A stretch of 64,000 bases of DNA from Nitrospirillum pindoramense (lineage in GTDB: Bacteria > Pseudomonadota > Alphaproteobacteria > Azospirillales > Azospirillaceae), in assembly GCF_007827955.1 (NCBI RefSeq), contig NZ_VITR01000001.1:62001-126000 (forward strand). The letters are read 5' to 3'. Under the pieces are notes generated by a model. It worked only from the letters and a program-made list of their open reading frames with translations, was not told where the DNA came from and ran no database searches. Made by a program: the position numbers and the translations under genes. Below are positions 7,459 to 16,458 of this stretch, piece by piece (the first letter of the stretch is position 1; the number at the start of each line of letters is the position of its first letter).

Positions 7459-9087
7459 TCAGGCCGTGGCGCGCTTCTTCTGGCGGCGGCGATAAATGGT
7501 GCAGGGGTTGATCTCCAGCAGCGCCGCGGCGCGGGTGATGTTGCCCTGGCACAGGCGGATGGCTTCCTCGATGGTTTCCTCCTCCACCATCCAAAGCGGC
7601 CGGATTCGGCGCTCCGGGGCGGGGTCGGATTCGAGGGCGGCCGTCCCATCCTCAAGGGAAATGGGGGCGGCCCAGCTGTTGACGCCCGGCAGGCGCGCGG
7701 CACCCATGGAGACGCCCCCCGGCGCCGGTGCGGCGGGTGGCGCGGGCGGCATGCCGAATCCGGTCGGCGCCACGCCCCCCAGAGAGGCCCCACCGGGGGC
7801 CGGACCGGCCAGGTTGGCGGGCGGCGGCGGCGAGAAGGGGAAGGGCATGGGCCCGGCCATGGCCGCCCAGCGCGGATCGTTCAGCATGGGGGGCACGATC
7901 ATGGTCGGCTTGTTCAGCGGTGGGGGCAGCATGAACGGCTGGATGACGGCGCCGTCGTTCAGCACCACCACGTTGCGCACCACGTTCAGCAACTGGCGCA
8001 CGTTGCCCGGCCAGGTGTAGGTCCGCATGATATCCTCCGCCTCGCCACTGAAGCCGGTGAAGGATTTGCGTTCCTCCTGCGTGTACTTGGCCAGGAACTC
8101 CCGCGCGATCAGCAGGATGTCGTCGCCGCGGTCGCGCAGGGGCGGCAGCTCGATGGAAATCACCTGCAGGCGATAGAACAGATCTTCACGGAAGCGGCCG
8201 GCCTGCACCTCGGCGAAGGGGTCGCGGTTGGTGGCGCAGACGATGCGCACGTCCACCGCCTCGGCCTTTTCGCTGCCCACCTTCTTGACCATGCCGGTCT
8301 GAAGGAAGCGCAACAGCTTGGCCTGCAGCGCCAAATCCATTTCGCCGATTTCGTCCAGGAACAGCGTGCCGCCGTCGGCCTGCAGGGCGGCGCCGGCGTG
8401 ATCCGCCGTCGCCCCGGTGAAGGCGCCCTTCACGTGGCCGAAGATTTCGCTTTCCATCAAATCCTTAGGGATGGCCGCGCAGTTCACCGGGATGAAAGGC
8501 TTGTTGGCGCGCGGGCTGCGACGGTGGATGGCCTCGGCGCAGACCTCCTTGCCCGTGCCGCTTTCGCCGGTGATGAACACCGTGGCCTTGGACGGCGCCG
8601 CCGCCTCGATCATGCGGTAGACGCCGCGCATGGCCGGCGAGATGCCGACGAAGCCCAGATAGCCCAGCGGGTCCTCCACCGGGGCGGTGTGCGGCGCCGC
8701 CTCCAACACCTTTTCCCGTTCGGTCAAGGCGGTGGCCATGGCCTGGCGCAGGCGATCCGTGCCCGCCGGCAGCAGCAGCACGTCCACGGCACCGGCGCGC
8801 ATCACGTCCACCGCCATTTGCACCGAGCCCTGAGACGTCAGCGCCACCACCTGCGGCGCCCGGCTGTCCGCCTTCAATTCCTTCAGCAAATCCAGCCCGT
8901 TGCCGCCTGGCAACTGAAGGTTCAAGAGCACCACGTCGGCCGGCGCCTCCGCCAGCGCCCGGCGAGCGGCCGGGGCGGTGTCCACCACCTGCAGGGCGTG
9001 GCCGTCCTTGCGCAATGCTTGGCTGTAGGCGGCGGCCATCGACGGCGTGGGTTCGACGATCAGGACGCGGCGCGGGCGGGTTTCCAT
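7459..9087 (-). CDS. Sigma-54 activator, NtrC/LuxO type, with pseudo-receiver
   Basis: 542 residues: receiver-like domain (1-120), AAA+ domain (~145-390), a long Pro/Gly/Met-rich linker (~395-500) and a Fis-type helix-turn-helix (EEAIRLCQGNITRAAALLEI near the end). The AAA+ part is intact: Walker A GESGTGKE (174-181), sigma-54-contact loop GAFTGA (221-226), Walker B TLFLDEIGE (241-249). The receiver is not: the phospho-acceptor Asp is Asn56 (LLNLQLPGG), the acidic pocket reads VEP, and the conserved Lys is Leu106 (VLLLP). It therefore probably works without phosphorylation. The domain layout resembles LuxO/FlbD-like regulators; the neighbouring motility gene suggests a flagellar target (inference). 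Weak ribosome site. Confidence 0.88.
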   Translation of the reverse strand: METRPRRVLIVEPTPSMAAAYSQALRKDGHALQVVDTAPAARRALAEAPADVVLLNLQLPGGNGLDLLKELKADSRAPQVVALTSQGSVQMAVDVMRAGAVDVLLLPAGTDRLRQAMATALTEREKVLEAAPHTAPVEDPLGYLGFVGISPAMRGVYRMIEAAAPSKATVFITGESGTGKEVCAEAIHRRSPRANKPFIPVNCAAIPKDLMESEIFGHVKGAFTGATADHAGAALQADGGTLFLDEIGEMDLALQAKLLRFLQTGMVKKVGSEKAEAVDVRIVCATNRDPFAEVQAGRFREDLFYRLQVISIELPPLRDRGDDILLIAREFLAKYTQEERKSFTGFSGEAEDIMRTYTWPGNVRQLLNVVRNVVVLNDGAVIQPFMLPPPLNKPTMIVPPMLNDPRWAAMAGPMPFPFSPPPPANLAGPAPGGASLGGVAPTGFGMPPAPPAAPAPGGVSMGAARLPGVNSWAAPISLEDGTAALESDPAPERRIRPLWMVEEETIEEAIRLCQGNITRAAALLEINPCTIYRRRQKKRATA

Positions 9088-9146
9088 GGGGCGGATGCTT
9101 TCAGGGGGACATCGCCCGCGCCTATCCTTTAGGGGAATGCGTCGGG

Positions 9147-9214
9147 CATTGCAGCTTGCAGGTTTTCAAGCAATCGCCCAGCGCTGTCAACGCGGGACAT
9201 TGCAGGATGCAATG
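9147..9214. promoter_or_regulatory. CATTGC repeats upstream of the regulator
   Basis: CATTGC occurs at 9147 and 9198; the second copy forms a perfect inverted repeat CATTGC-AGGAT-GCAATG (9198-9214), and TGCAGCTTGCA lies at 9151-9160. The cluster is 60-130 bases upstream of the start of the sigma-54 activator gene, where an operator would be expected. I found no -24/-12 element in this gap. Confidence 0.35.
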
Positions 9215-9268
9215 CCGCGTAGCTGTTCTTAAGGTTAGGGTGCCGCCCGCTCCCCGCTGCGATCAGCC

Positions 9269-10222
9269 CTATTGGATAGGCTTGGCCTCAGCCGTACGGA
9301 CGGGTATGGGGATATTACAAACGTCCACGTGCCCCGCCGGCACGGGGAAGAAGTCCTCCCTCCGGTTGCGGCGTGCCTCGACATAGGCGGCCCAGGTGGG
9401 GGTGTCGGTGCGCAACACCACCAGGTTGTCGCGCTGGTCGGGGGGCAGGTCGGCGGCCAGCCTCACCTTGGCGATGGGAATGCGCTGTTCCGGCTTGTCA
9501 TAGAAGCCCAGGGCGGCCGTGCCGCGCGGCAGGCTGCTCAGGATGTCCATACCCCGCAGCACCCGGCCAACCACGGTGATGTTGCGGTCCAGATGGCGCG
9601 GCGCCTGGCCGATGACGGCATAGAGTTCCGCCCCGCTGCCGCTGTCCAGCGCCATGTCGCGGCCCACGCCCACCATGCCGTAGCAATGGACCAGCCAGGC
9701 CTCGCGCCCCTTGGCGTCGCGGGCGGCGGGGAAGCCATTGCTATAGCCCGCCTCGGGCGCGTAGGTGTCGCGGTCGGGCAGGGGGGTGAAGGGCAGCTTG
9801 GCCACGGCGTCGCCCCGCACCACGAACTCGGGGGCCAGCTTGGTCTGCGCCGTCTTCGGCGTGCGCGTGTTGTCGGCATCGCCCCACTGGGTGACGTAGT
9901 TGTCTTGCACCCGGTCCACGGCCAGGCCGTCGAACCAGCCCTCGCGCACCAGCTTGCGGATGTTGTCGACATGCGCCGGGGCGAAGGCGGGGGCCAGCTC
10001 GATGATCACCCGGCCCTGGGCCAGGTCCATGTACAGCAGGTTTTCCGGGTTGGGGGACCGCCAATCCATGGGGCCCGCAGCGGCCAGGACATCGGCGGCG
10101 ACCGGGCCCGCCTTGGCGGTTGGCTTTGGCGCGGTCGGCTTGGCCGCGTCGGCGGCATAGGCGGTGACGGACAGGCAAACCAGGGCCGCCGCCAGGCGGG
10201 CGGCTACCATCGGACGACGCAT
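9269..10222 (-). CDS. Exported cyclophilin-type peptidyl-prolyl isomerase
   Basis: 317 residues. Starts with a signal peptide ([19 protein letters not shown]) and a Pro/Lys/Thr-rich spacer, then a cyclophilin-like domain ([47 protein letters not shown]) followed by [18 protein letters not shown]. Predicted to isomerise X-Pro bonds in the periplasm. The domain carries a long insertion between the first strand block and the [11 protein letters not shown] block compared with minimal cyclophilins. Start ATG at 10222, preceded by GAAGGGGAAGCG. It ends upstream of the regulator and begins after the pilus operon, with which it might be co-transcribed (131-base gap), possibly as a pilus folding helper (inference). 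Confidence 0.8.
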   Translation of the reverse strand: MRRPMVAARLAAALVCLSVTAYAADAAKPTAPKPTAKAGPVAADVLAAAGPMDWRSPNPENLLYMDLAQGRVIIELAPAFAPAHVDNIRKLVREGWFDGLAVDRVQDNYVTQWGDADNTRTPKTAQTKLAPEFVVRGDAVAKLPFTPLPDRDTYAPEAGYSNGFPAARDAKGREAWLVHCYGMVGVGRDMALDSGSGAELYAVIGQAPRHLDRNITVVGRVLRGMDILSSLPRGTAALGFYDKPEQRIPIAKVRLAADLPPDQRDNLVVLRTDTPTWAAYVEARRNRREDFFPVPAGHVDVCNIPIPVRTAEAKPIQ

Positions 10223-10353
10223 CGCTTCCCCTTCATTCTTACGGCGGCCGTTCCCATGATGGGGCCGCCATCCCGGCGCAGGATTGGCTCCGAGGCGCAG
10301 CATGGGCAAGCGATTTCAGGTGGCTTTGAGGTTGGGGGCCTTCGGACGGGTTC

Positions 10354-10875
10354 CTACTTGGCGGCGATCGACACCGTGACCGTATCCTGGTAGACGCCGG
10401 CGGCGGCCTGGCTGTTGCCGGGCAGGCTGACGGCCAAGGTGCCCTGGCGGCTTTGCGTGGAGCCGGCGCGGTCCGTGGTCAGCGTGCCGTTCTTGGCGGC
10501 GGCCGTGTTGTCGTAGGATAGGTTGTAGGCCACGGCCGTGGACCCGGTGGCGCTGCTCTTCAGCGTGCCGCTGTTGGCCGAGGCGACCGAGACGGTATAG
10601 CCGTTGCCGGCGTTGCACTGCTCCGTCACCGATCCCACGGTGACAGCGTTCTGGCCGTTGACCAGATCCAGCGTGGCGTTGCTGGACGTGACGGCGACGG
10701 TGCAGACGGTGGGGACGGTGGCGCTGAGCTGGATGGTGCCGCTGCTGTTGCCCGCCCAGGCGGAACAGCCCAGGACCAGGGTGGCGGTGATGGTCAGGGC
10801 CAGGCAAACCCTATGCGCGGGGGCCCCATGGGCGGGGGTATGGTCGCGGGGTGCGGCGGGCAGACGCTGGGACAT
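10354..10875 (-). CDS. Spore coat U/Csu-type pilin subunit
   Basis: 173 residues: signal peptide (CLALTITATLVLGCSAWAGN) then an SCPU-type immunoglobulin-like domain. Seen: GTIQLSATVPTVCTVAVT near the mature N-terminus and GVYQDTVTVSIAA at the C-terminus, the donor strand and terminal strand typical of archaic chaperone-usher pilins. Two Cys in the mature part (VCTV, EQCN) would form the usual disulfide. Start ATG at 10875 with GGAGAC upstream. Last gene of the chaperone-usher operon. Probably the main structural subunit, exported by the usher. Confidence 0.85.
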   Translation of the reverse strand: MSQRLPAAPRDHTPAHGAPAHRVCLALTITATLVLGCSAWAGNSSGTIQLSATVPTVCTVAVTSSNATLDLVNGQNAVTVGSVTEQCNAGNGYTVSVASANSGTLKSSATGSTAVAYNLSYDNTAAAKNGTLTTDRAGSTQSRQGTLAVSLPGNSQAAAGVYQDTVTVSIAAK

Positions 10876-10996
10876 TTTTTGTCTCCATGGGCGCCCCGGG
10901 ATGGACGCCATCTGTCGGTCAGAATGGGCAACCGCCTTCTGCGGCGCCCTGCGTTGGATCAAATGGATGATCCAGCCGCCTGGTCCAGATGGTATG

Positions 10997-11980
10997 TCAG
11001 TTCGCCGTCACCGTCATCAGGAGATAATCCGTATAGGTCCCGGCGATGACCTTGGTGACGTCACCGATGACGATGATGAAGGTGTGCCGGTCCAGGCTGG
11101 AATAACTGTAATAGTTCAGCGTGGTGCCACCAGCGGCCACGCCCCGGCCGTCCACCGTCATGCTGTAAGGGATGCGGGTGTTGGCGGCGCTGTTCACCAG
11201 CTGGCCGCCGTTCTGCGACTGGATGGTGACGCTGTACCCGGTGTTGCCCGATACCTCCAGGTCGAAGCTGCGGCTGGCCCCGGTGGTCAACTCCCCGAAG
11301 TCGACGTTGGCGGTCGATGCCGCCAGGTTGCTGCGCACGCCCCCGACATTGACGGTGGCGGAGACGGAGGTGCGCACGGTGGCCCGCACCTGGACGATGG
11401 CGCTGTCCATGATGGCCACGATGGTGCCGGCGCTGTTCAGCTGGTACAGCGTCACCGTCACCTGGTCGAAATAATAGGACGCCCCCACCAGTTGCCCGGC
11501 CGGGACGGAGGCGTAGAATCCGGTGGTCGCCGTCTGGGAGCCGCGCCCGTTGCTCACGGACCCGGTGATCAGGTTGCTGGCGTTGCCCGTGCCATAGTCC
11601 CCCACCCGCTGGGTCAGGGCGCCGTCCTTGTACAAATCATAGCTCAGCCAGTTGCCGCTGAAGCCCAGCATGCGCCGCGTGTTGCTCCACAGCCCGCTGT
11701 CGATGCCGATCCCGAACAGGCAGTTGCTGCCCGCGATGTATTGCACCGTCACCGTGTTGTAGGTGGGGGGCTGCAGCGCCGCGAAAGGGTCGTAGCTGGT
11801 GACGGGTGTCACCTGCGACAGGCCGCTCAGCTGCGCGTAGCAGGTTTGGGTGGCACGGGCGGGCACACTGGCCAAGGCCAGCAGCAGGGCCAGCGCCAGC
11901 AGGGCCCACAGCGGGACGCCCCGGGGCCGGGCGTCTGAAGGCCGGGCGGCGGCGGAGCGAAGGCGGGTCGGCTGTTGCAT
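10997..11980 (-). CDS. Csu-type tip adhesin/SCPU-domain fimbrial protein
   Basis: 327 residues with a signal peptide (PLWALLALALLLALASVPARA) and two beta-rich halves. The second half ends RHTFIIVIGDVTKVIAGTYT-DYLLMTVTAN, a typical SCPU terminal strand, and has the repeated VDFGELTTGASRSFDLEVSG pattern. The two-domain size fits the tip adhesin of archaic chaperone-usher pili (CsuE-like). An alternative start at 12142 overlaps the usher stop (ATGA) but would put 54 extra Arg/Pro-rich residues before the signal peptide, so ATG 11980 is preferred. It follows the usher and precedes the pilin. Confidence 0.78.
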   Translation of the reverse strand: MQQPTRLRSAAARPSDARPRGVPLWALLALALLLALASVPARATQTCYAQLSGLSQVTPVTSYDPFAALQPPTYNTVTVQYIAGSNCLFGIGIDSGLWSNTRRMLGFSGNWLSYDLYKDGALTQRVGDYGTGNASNLITGSVSNGRGSQTATTGFYASVPAGQLVGASYYFDQVTVTLYQLNSAGTIVAIMDSAIVQVRATVRTSVSATVNVGGVRSNLAASTANVDFGELTTGASRSFDLEVSGNTGYSVTIQSQNGGQLVNSAANTRIPYSMTVDGRGVAAGGTTLNYYSYSSLDRHTFIIVIGDVTKVIAGTYTDYLLMTVTAN

Positions 11981-12138
11981 GGCGTCCAGGATAGCGGCGT
12001 TCCGGCCGGGCGGCACCCGGTCAGAAAAAGGGGGGCGGCAGCGCGGGCCGCCGGTCGGTCTGGCAAATGTAAGCAAGAAGCGTTCCGCCGGGGGGCGCCA
12101 TCCATCCCCACCCTGCCATCCCCGCGTGGTGGTCCCGC

Positions 12139-14880
12139 TCATGACGGGCCGTCCCCGGCGGGGGTGGAGGCCGGCTTGACGGGCGACAGGTTGATGGTCT
12201 GGCCGGGCAGCGGCTCCAGCGTCAGCGTGCCCAGCGGAAACAGGCCTTCGGCCGCCGCCGGCACGGTCACGGGGATGGGCTTGTGCGGCACGCCATTCAA
12301 CTGCATCAGCCATTCGCCGGGGCGTACCGCCTCCACACGGAACCGGCCCTTGCGGTTGGTGAAGAACGGCACCTCCAGCCCCGCTTTGGGGTCCTTGGCG
12401 TTGGTGGCCTTGACCGCCTTGCCGTCCGTGCGCCGCAACAGACCGGCCGCCAGCGGCACGGGCTTGCCCGCCGGGTCCAGCAGCACGCCGTCCAGCGACA
12501 CGGTGGCGTCGGTGCCGATGGGCACCAGGGTGCCGGTATGGTTGCCCGGCACGATGGCGGGCCGGTCGTTGCCGATGTCATAGCCCATGGGCGCGTCCGG
12601 CACGTCCAGCAGCAGCGGCCGCACCAGATATGCTGAGATGTTGGGCACCACCGGCGGGCCCAGCCAATCGCTGGATGACAGGTAATGGCCGGTGACGGGG
12701 TCCACGCCGATCTCCTCATCCGCGATGCGGGGGTGAGGGACCACCAGGGCGAAGCTGTTGGTCACCGGCCGGGTGACGCCGACATGGCCATCGGCGAACA
12801 CCAGGCCGGTGGCGAAGTTCAGGGTCGTGCGCTCGTCATTCTGCAGCGGGCCGTCCACCGTGGACAGGCGCTGGCTGTAGTCATGGCGGATCGAAGCCTC
12901 GAACCGGTCCATGGTGTACCCGACGGAGCCGCTGGCCTGGTAGGTGCCGGTGGTGTTGGTCGCGTCCACGCCCAGGTTCCAGGAATTCGTGGGCCAGGGG
13001 TCCTGGTAGCGCCAGTCCAGCTCCCGCTGGCGGCTCAGTGTGTCCATGGTGAGGCCGGCGGATTGCACACCGTCGCCGAAGGTGTAGCGGAAGGCCAGAT
13101 ACGCGCTGTTGTCCGCCTCACGCGTCACGGTGTTGCGGGCCCGGCTCAGCGTCAGCTCCAGCGTCGCGTGCCGGCCGAAGCGGCGGCGGAACCCCAGATC
13201 CACGGAATAGCCGTCGATCTGGCTGTCATCGCGCACCAACTGGTAGCGGCCGCTCACGGTGGCGGTCAAATCCTCATCCAGCGGCTGGCCGTACCGCGCC
13301 GCCAGGTCGTAGGACACGGTGTTGCGCGGATCCAGGGTGCCCAGGCTGGCATAGCCGCCGGACCGCCAGCTGCCCTGGGCCGTGAGGGTGCGCTGCTGGA
13401 AGAACTGTTCGTCGTTCGTGTAGTCGCGGTAGGTCAGGTCCACCGACGCCCCGCGGGAGGCGCCCAGGCTGGCGCCGGGGTTGATGCCGATGGTGCCGAG
13501 GCCGGTGACGAACAGCACCTCGGTCCCGATGACCTGCTGGCTCTTGTCCGCCTGCAGGCTGGCGCCCACGGTCAGGTTGTCGGTGATGCCCTGGCGATGA
13601 TAGCCGGAAAAGGTCGGGCGGCTGCGGTCATAGGTCAGGCGGTCGCTGGCGGTGGTGTAGGGCACGCCCACCGTGTAGTTGAACTCCGACACGCCTTCGG
13701 CCAGCAGCTCGGAATCGAAGAAGAAGGGGAAATCGATGGTGCGCGTCTGGCCATAGGTGTCGGTGATGCGCACCTGCACGTCGTTGGTGCCGGACGTGCC
13801 GGGGAAGTCGGACAGGTTGACGGGCCCCGCGTCCTCGCGGAACACGCGGGTGGGGCGGCCGTTCACCAGCACCTCCACCTGCGACGGCGAATCCAGGATG
13901 AAGTCCCGGCTGCCCGTGGGCTGGATGGCGCGATAGGGCTGCAGGGTGTAATTGCGGGCGATGGACAGGCCGGTCAGGGGGCGGTTGGTCTGGATGCCGG
14001 TGATGGAATAGTCCAGGTCGCCGGCCTGAAGGCGCACCGCGTCCTCCGGGAAGTCGCGGATCAGCCGCGCGGGCCCCCGCATGAAATGGTGGCTGTACTG
14101 CTCCTGGTATTGGCCCTGCCATTCGAAGGACCAGCCGTCGATGTTGCCGCCGCCGTCCAGGCCCAGGTTCAGCGGCTGGCGGTAATTGCCGCTGTCGGTG
14201 GCGGGCTGCGCCAGGAAGACCTGGGCGGTGCGCAGGTTGACGTAGGCGGCGGCATCCGCCGGTTCCAGCACCTGATAGCCGCTGGCCGCGTTGGCGCGGT
14301 TCACCACGGTCAGGTTGCGCACCGCGCGTAGCTGCGCCGGCACCTTCACCGACAGCGTCAGCTCCTTGGGGTCCACGGTGATGGAAATGGTGGCGCCTGA
14401 CGGACCGCTGCGCGTGCCGCCAGCCGGCCCGCCCTGGTAGAGGGCCCCCAGCTTGACATAGCCGTCGGGGCCGGCCTGGGCCACCAGGTCGCCCAGGGCC
14501 TTGGCCTGCACGAAGTCGCGCAGCAGCAGAGACAGGCGGTTCAGATCCACCTGGGTCTCGGCGGGGTCCGGGGCCATCTTGACCGGCACCTGGCCGACCT
14601 CCCGTCCCTCCACCTTAACCGGCAGGTCCAGGCTGGTGGACTTTTCCGCCTTCTTTTTCTTGCCGAACGTCTTCTCGAACAGCGCCTCGGTGTTCTGGTT
14701 GGCGGGTGGCGCCGTCTGGGCCCACGCCGCGCGGGAGGTCAGCAGCGGGGCCAGCAGGGCCGAAACCAGGACGCAGGCAAGCGCGCCCTGGCGCAGGCGG
14801 CCGGGATGGGGGCCGGGGCGGGCAACACAAAACGGACCGCACGTCCGGCGGCCGGGCATCTTCGGTCGCGACAGGCGCAC
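12139..14880 (-). CDS. Fimbrial outer-membrane usher (FimD/CsuD family)
   Basis: 913 residues. Signal peptide (GALACVLVSALLAPLLTSRAAWA), a Lys-rich linker, N-terminal chaperone-binding region, then a long usher beta-barrel: PSQVEVLVNGRPTRVFREDA, GTNDVQVRITDTYGQTRTID and many GYS-type strands, ending with plug/C-terminal domains (FFTNRKGRFRVEAVRPGEWL). It forms the outer-membrane pore that assembles and secretes the pilus. Start GTG at 14880 with AAGAGGACGG upstream, 13 bases after the chaperone stop. Length is usual for the family. The product works with the chaperone and the two SCPU proteins of the same operon. Confidence 0.92.
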   Translation of the reverse strand: MRLSRPKMPGRRTCGPFCVARPGPHPGRLRQGALACVLVSALLAPLLTSRAAWAQTAPPANQNTEALFEKTFGKKKKAEKSTSLDLPVKVEGREVGQVPVKMAPDPAETQVDLNRLSLLLRDFVQAKALGDLVAQAGPDGYVKLGALYQGGPAGGTRSGPSGATISITVDPKELTLSVKVPAQLRAVRNLTVVNRANAASGYQVLEPADAAAYVNLRTAQVFLAQPATDSGNYRQPLNLGLDGGGNIDGWSFEWQGQYQEQYSHHFMRGPARLIRDFPEDAVRLQAGDLDYSITGIQTNRPLTGLSIARNYTLQPYRAIQPTGSRDFILDSPSQVEVLVNGRPTRVFREDAGPVNLSDFPGTSGTNDVQVRITDTYGQTRTIDFPFFFDSELLAEGVSEFNYTVGVPYTTASDRLTYDRSRPTFSGYHRQGITDNLTVGASLQADKSQQVIGTEVLFVTGLGTIGINPGASLGASRGASVDLTYRDYTNDEQFFQQRTLTAQGSWRSGGYASLGTLDPRNTVSYDLAARYGQPLDEDLTATVSGRYQLVRDDSQIDGYSVDLGFRRRFGRHATLELTLSRARNTVTREADNSAYLAFRYTFGDGVQSAGLTMDTLSRQRELDWRYQDPWPTNSWNLGVDATNTTGTYQASGSVGYTMDRFEASIRHDYSQRLSTVDGPLQNDERTTLNFATGLVFADGHVGVTRPVTNSFALVVPHPRIADEEIGVDPVTGHYLSSSDWLGPPVVPNISAYLVRPLLLDVPDAPMGYDIGNDRPAIVPGNHTGTLVPIGTDATVSLDGVLLDPAGKPVPLAAGLLRRTDGKAVKATNAKDPKAGLEVPFFTNRKGRFRVEAVRPGEWLMQLNGVPHKPIPVTVPAAAEGLFPLGTLTLEPLPGQTINLSPVKPASTPAGDGPS

Positions 14881-14893
14881 CGCCGTCCTCTTA

Positions 14894-15676
14894 TCAGGGC
14901 ACCGACAGGGTCACCGTGGCGGGGCCCTGGGGCAGATCCGCCGGCCAGGGGATGTGGAAACGGCGGGTGACCCCGGCTAGGACGTTTTCGCCGACCATGC
15001 CGGTCAGCTGCTCCTTGCGCAGGGTGACGCTCTTGCCGTTGACCTGGGCGGTCAGTTCCAGGTCGCGCATCACCTGGCGCGAGCCGCCGTCGTTGCGCAC
15101 CACCACCTCCATCACCGTGCCGGTGGCGGGGGCCGTGGCGGGCTTGGGGCCGGCGGACACGACGGTCAGCTTGGGTTTCGCCCCTTCCGGCACGACGTAG
15201 AGCGAGGCGACGTACCTCACCAGCAGCTTCACCTGCCCGCCCTGCACCGGCGCGTTGCCCAGGTCGATCGGCAACTGCTCGGCCACCAGGCGGAAGGGCA
15301 GTTCCTTGGCCGGCTTGGGATCGCCCGACCACTGCACGCGGATGGACTGGTTTTCGCCGGGCTGCAGGATGATCTGTTCCGGCACGATGGCGAAGCTGTC
15401 CTCGGCATCGGCCAGGATGTCCTGGCCGTCCTGGTCCATGCCGCGCGACATGATCTTGACGTCGATGGCCACCGGGTCCTTGCCGTCATTCTCCACCCGG
15501 AAGATCTGGGTGGCGCCGCGGCCGCTGGGCTCCATGTCCATTTCGATGGGGATCAGGCGGAACGATGCCAGAGCGCCGGTGGAAAGCAGCCCTGTGAACA
15601 GCATCAGCGCGCCCGTCAGGGCCAGCCCAAGGACCCGCGCGGGCCGGGGTAAACGAAACCGGTGAAATGCCGACAT
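14894..15676 (-). CDS. Periplasmic pilus chaperone (PapD family)
   Basis: 260 residues with a signal peptide ending near GALA. Two immunoglobulin-like domains: domain 1 has ASFRLIPIEMDMEPSGRGAT, FRVENDGKDPVAIDVKIMSR and EQIILQPGENQSIRVQWSGD; domain 2 starts near TVMEVVVRNDGGSRQVMRDL. This is the PapD/CsuC pattern: it binds unfolded pilins by donor-strand complementation and hands them to the usher. First gene of the four-gene operon chaperone-usher-adhesin-pilin, so the operon promoter should lie in 15677-15800. Confidence 0.88.
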   Translation of the reverse strand: MSAFHRFRLPRPARVLGLALTGALMLFTGLLSTGALASFRLIPIEMDMEPSGRGATQIFRVENDGKDPVAIDVKIMSRGMDQDGQDILADAEDSFAIVPEQIILQPGENQSIRVQWSGDPKPAKELPFRLVAEQLPIDLGNAPVQGGQVKLLVRYVASLYVVPEGAKPKLTVVSAGPKPATAPATGTVMEVVVRNDGGSRQVMRDLELTAQVNGKSVTLRKEQLTGMVGENVLAGVTRRFHIPWPADLPQGPATVTLSVP

Positions 15677-15938
15677 GGATGATCGCCCGACTCTATAAGA
15701 CGCGTTTCAGCGCGACGCCTGTGAATGGGGCGGCAAATCTTAAATAATGGTTTACAGCTTTTCTTGGGAACGCCACCCCACCGACGCCCGCGGCCCCACC
15801 ATACCCAGATGCGGGCGGCGTTGCATCCGCTTCCATGCCGCGCCGGGTCGAAATCCCTTGGCGACGGCTAAATCTGGCCAGGTGGCCCGTGGTGGAGTAG
15901 ACCTGGGAACCGATTTTCAACAACAGACCGGTTTTGTC
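15677..15938. other. Divergent intergenic region of the pilus operon
   Basis: 262 bases between the chaperone gene (minus) and the unknown gene at 15939 (plus). The stretch 15735-15765 is AT-richer than its surroundings (CTTAAATAATGGTTTACAG), a likely place for the pilus-operon promoter, but no clear -35/-10 pair or sigma-54 element was found. Confidence 0.4.
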
Positions 15939-16367
15939 ATGGCCACCCTGTTCGTCGCCCGTAGCGCCAACCTGTCGAAATGGGCCTCCGACGTCGGCCT
16001 GCCCAAGAACATCTTCAAGGTGGGCGTGGTCGATGGCGGCGCCGACGCGGTGGCCGCGGCGCTGGCCGCCGGATGGGCGGCGGAAAAGGACTGGACCCTG
16101 GTGAAGAAGGTTGAGGTCGGTGACTGGACGGAGGAAGAGGCGCTGCAGCGCCTGTCCGCCAAAGAAAAGCCGGTCGACCCCAACTATTATCCTCGCCTGA
16201 AGGGGGCCGCCGGCATCTACAAGCTGACGCCCACCACGGTGGGCAACCACCTGATCGTGGCCCGCGCCATGGCCGGCAATGAAAGCCTGGATTTCAAGCT
16301 GAAGGTTGCCGACTACGCCAACTACCTGATCCAGTTTGCCCAGCCGCCGAAGGCGGCGAGCGAATGA
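15939..16367 (+). CDS. Small soluble protein of unknown function
   Basis: 142 residues, no signal peptide. Begins ATLFVARSANLSKWASDVGL, then KNIFKVGVVDGGADAVAAAL, DWTLVKKVEVGDWTEEEALQ and DYANYLIQFAQPP. The regular alternation of strands and helices points to a folded cytoplasmic protein; I do not recognise the family. ATG 15939 is preferred to the longer open frame from 15747, whose extra part is Arg/Pro-rich and unlike coding sequence here; the ribosome site is weak. The last nine codons and the stop form the first copy of a 27-bp tandem repeat that continues past the gene. Confidence 0.65.
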   Translation: MATLFVARSANLSKWASDVGLPKNIFKVGVVDGGADAVAAALAAGWAAEKDWTLVKKVEVGDWTEEEALQRLSAKEKPVDPNYYPRLKGAAGIYKLTPTTVGNHLIVARAMAGNESLDFKLKVADYANYLIQFAQPPKAASE

Positions 16368-16442
16368 GGACTGCCGAAGGCGGCGGGCGAATAAGGACCG
16401 CCGAGGGCGGCGGGCGAATAAGGACCGCCGAGGGCGGCGAGC
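16346..16442 (+). repeat. 27-bp tandem repeat over a gene end (3.6 copies)
   Basis: Units begin at 16346, 16373, 16400 and 16427 (the last partial, to 16442). Each unit begins GCCGA(A/G)GGCGGCG and the first three contain GCGAAT(G/A)AGGAC. The unit length is a multiple of three and the first three units place a stop in the same frame (TGA, TAA, TAA). GCCGCC-GAA-GGCGGC at 16343-16357 and its later copies can form short hairpins, so the array may also serve as a terminator between the two convergent genes. Confidence 0.85.
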
Positions 16443-16458
16443 GGGGGACGGGCCCGCG

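Noticed and set aside
9141-9160. Possible sigma-54 promoter GGGCATTGCAGCTTGC
   Set aside because: GG and GC are 11 bases apart instead of 10, and it points away from the regulator gene.
12139-12142. ATGA overlap as the true start of the pilus adhesin
   Set aside because: It would add 54 Arg/Pro/Gly-rich residues before a good signal peptide; kept only as an alternative start.
12685-14331. 548-codon open frame on the plus strand
   Set aside because: Opposite strand of the usher gene; composition is that of a shadow frame.
16346-16442. Possible CRISPR array
   Set aside because: Units are joined head to tail with no spacers and the first lies inside a gene.
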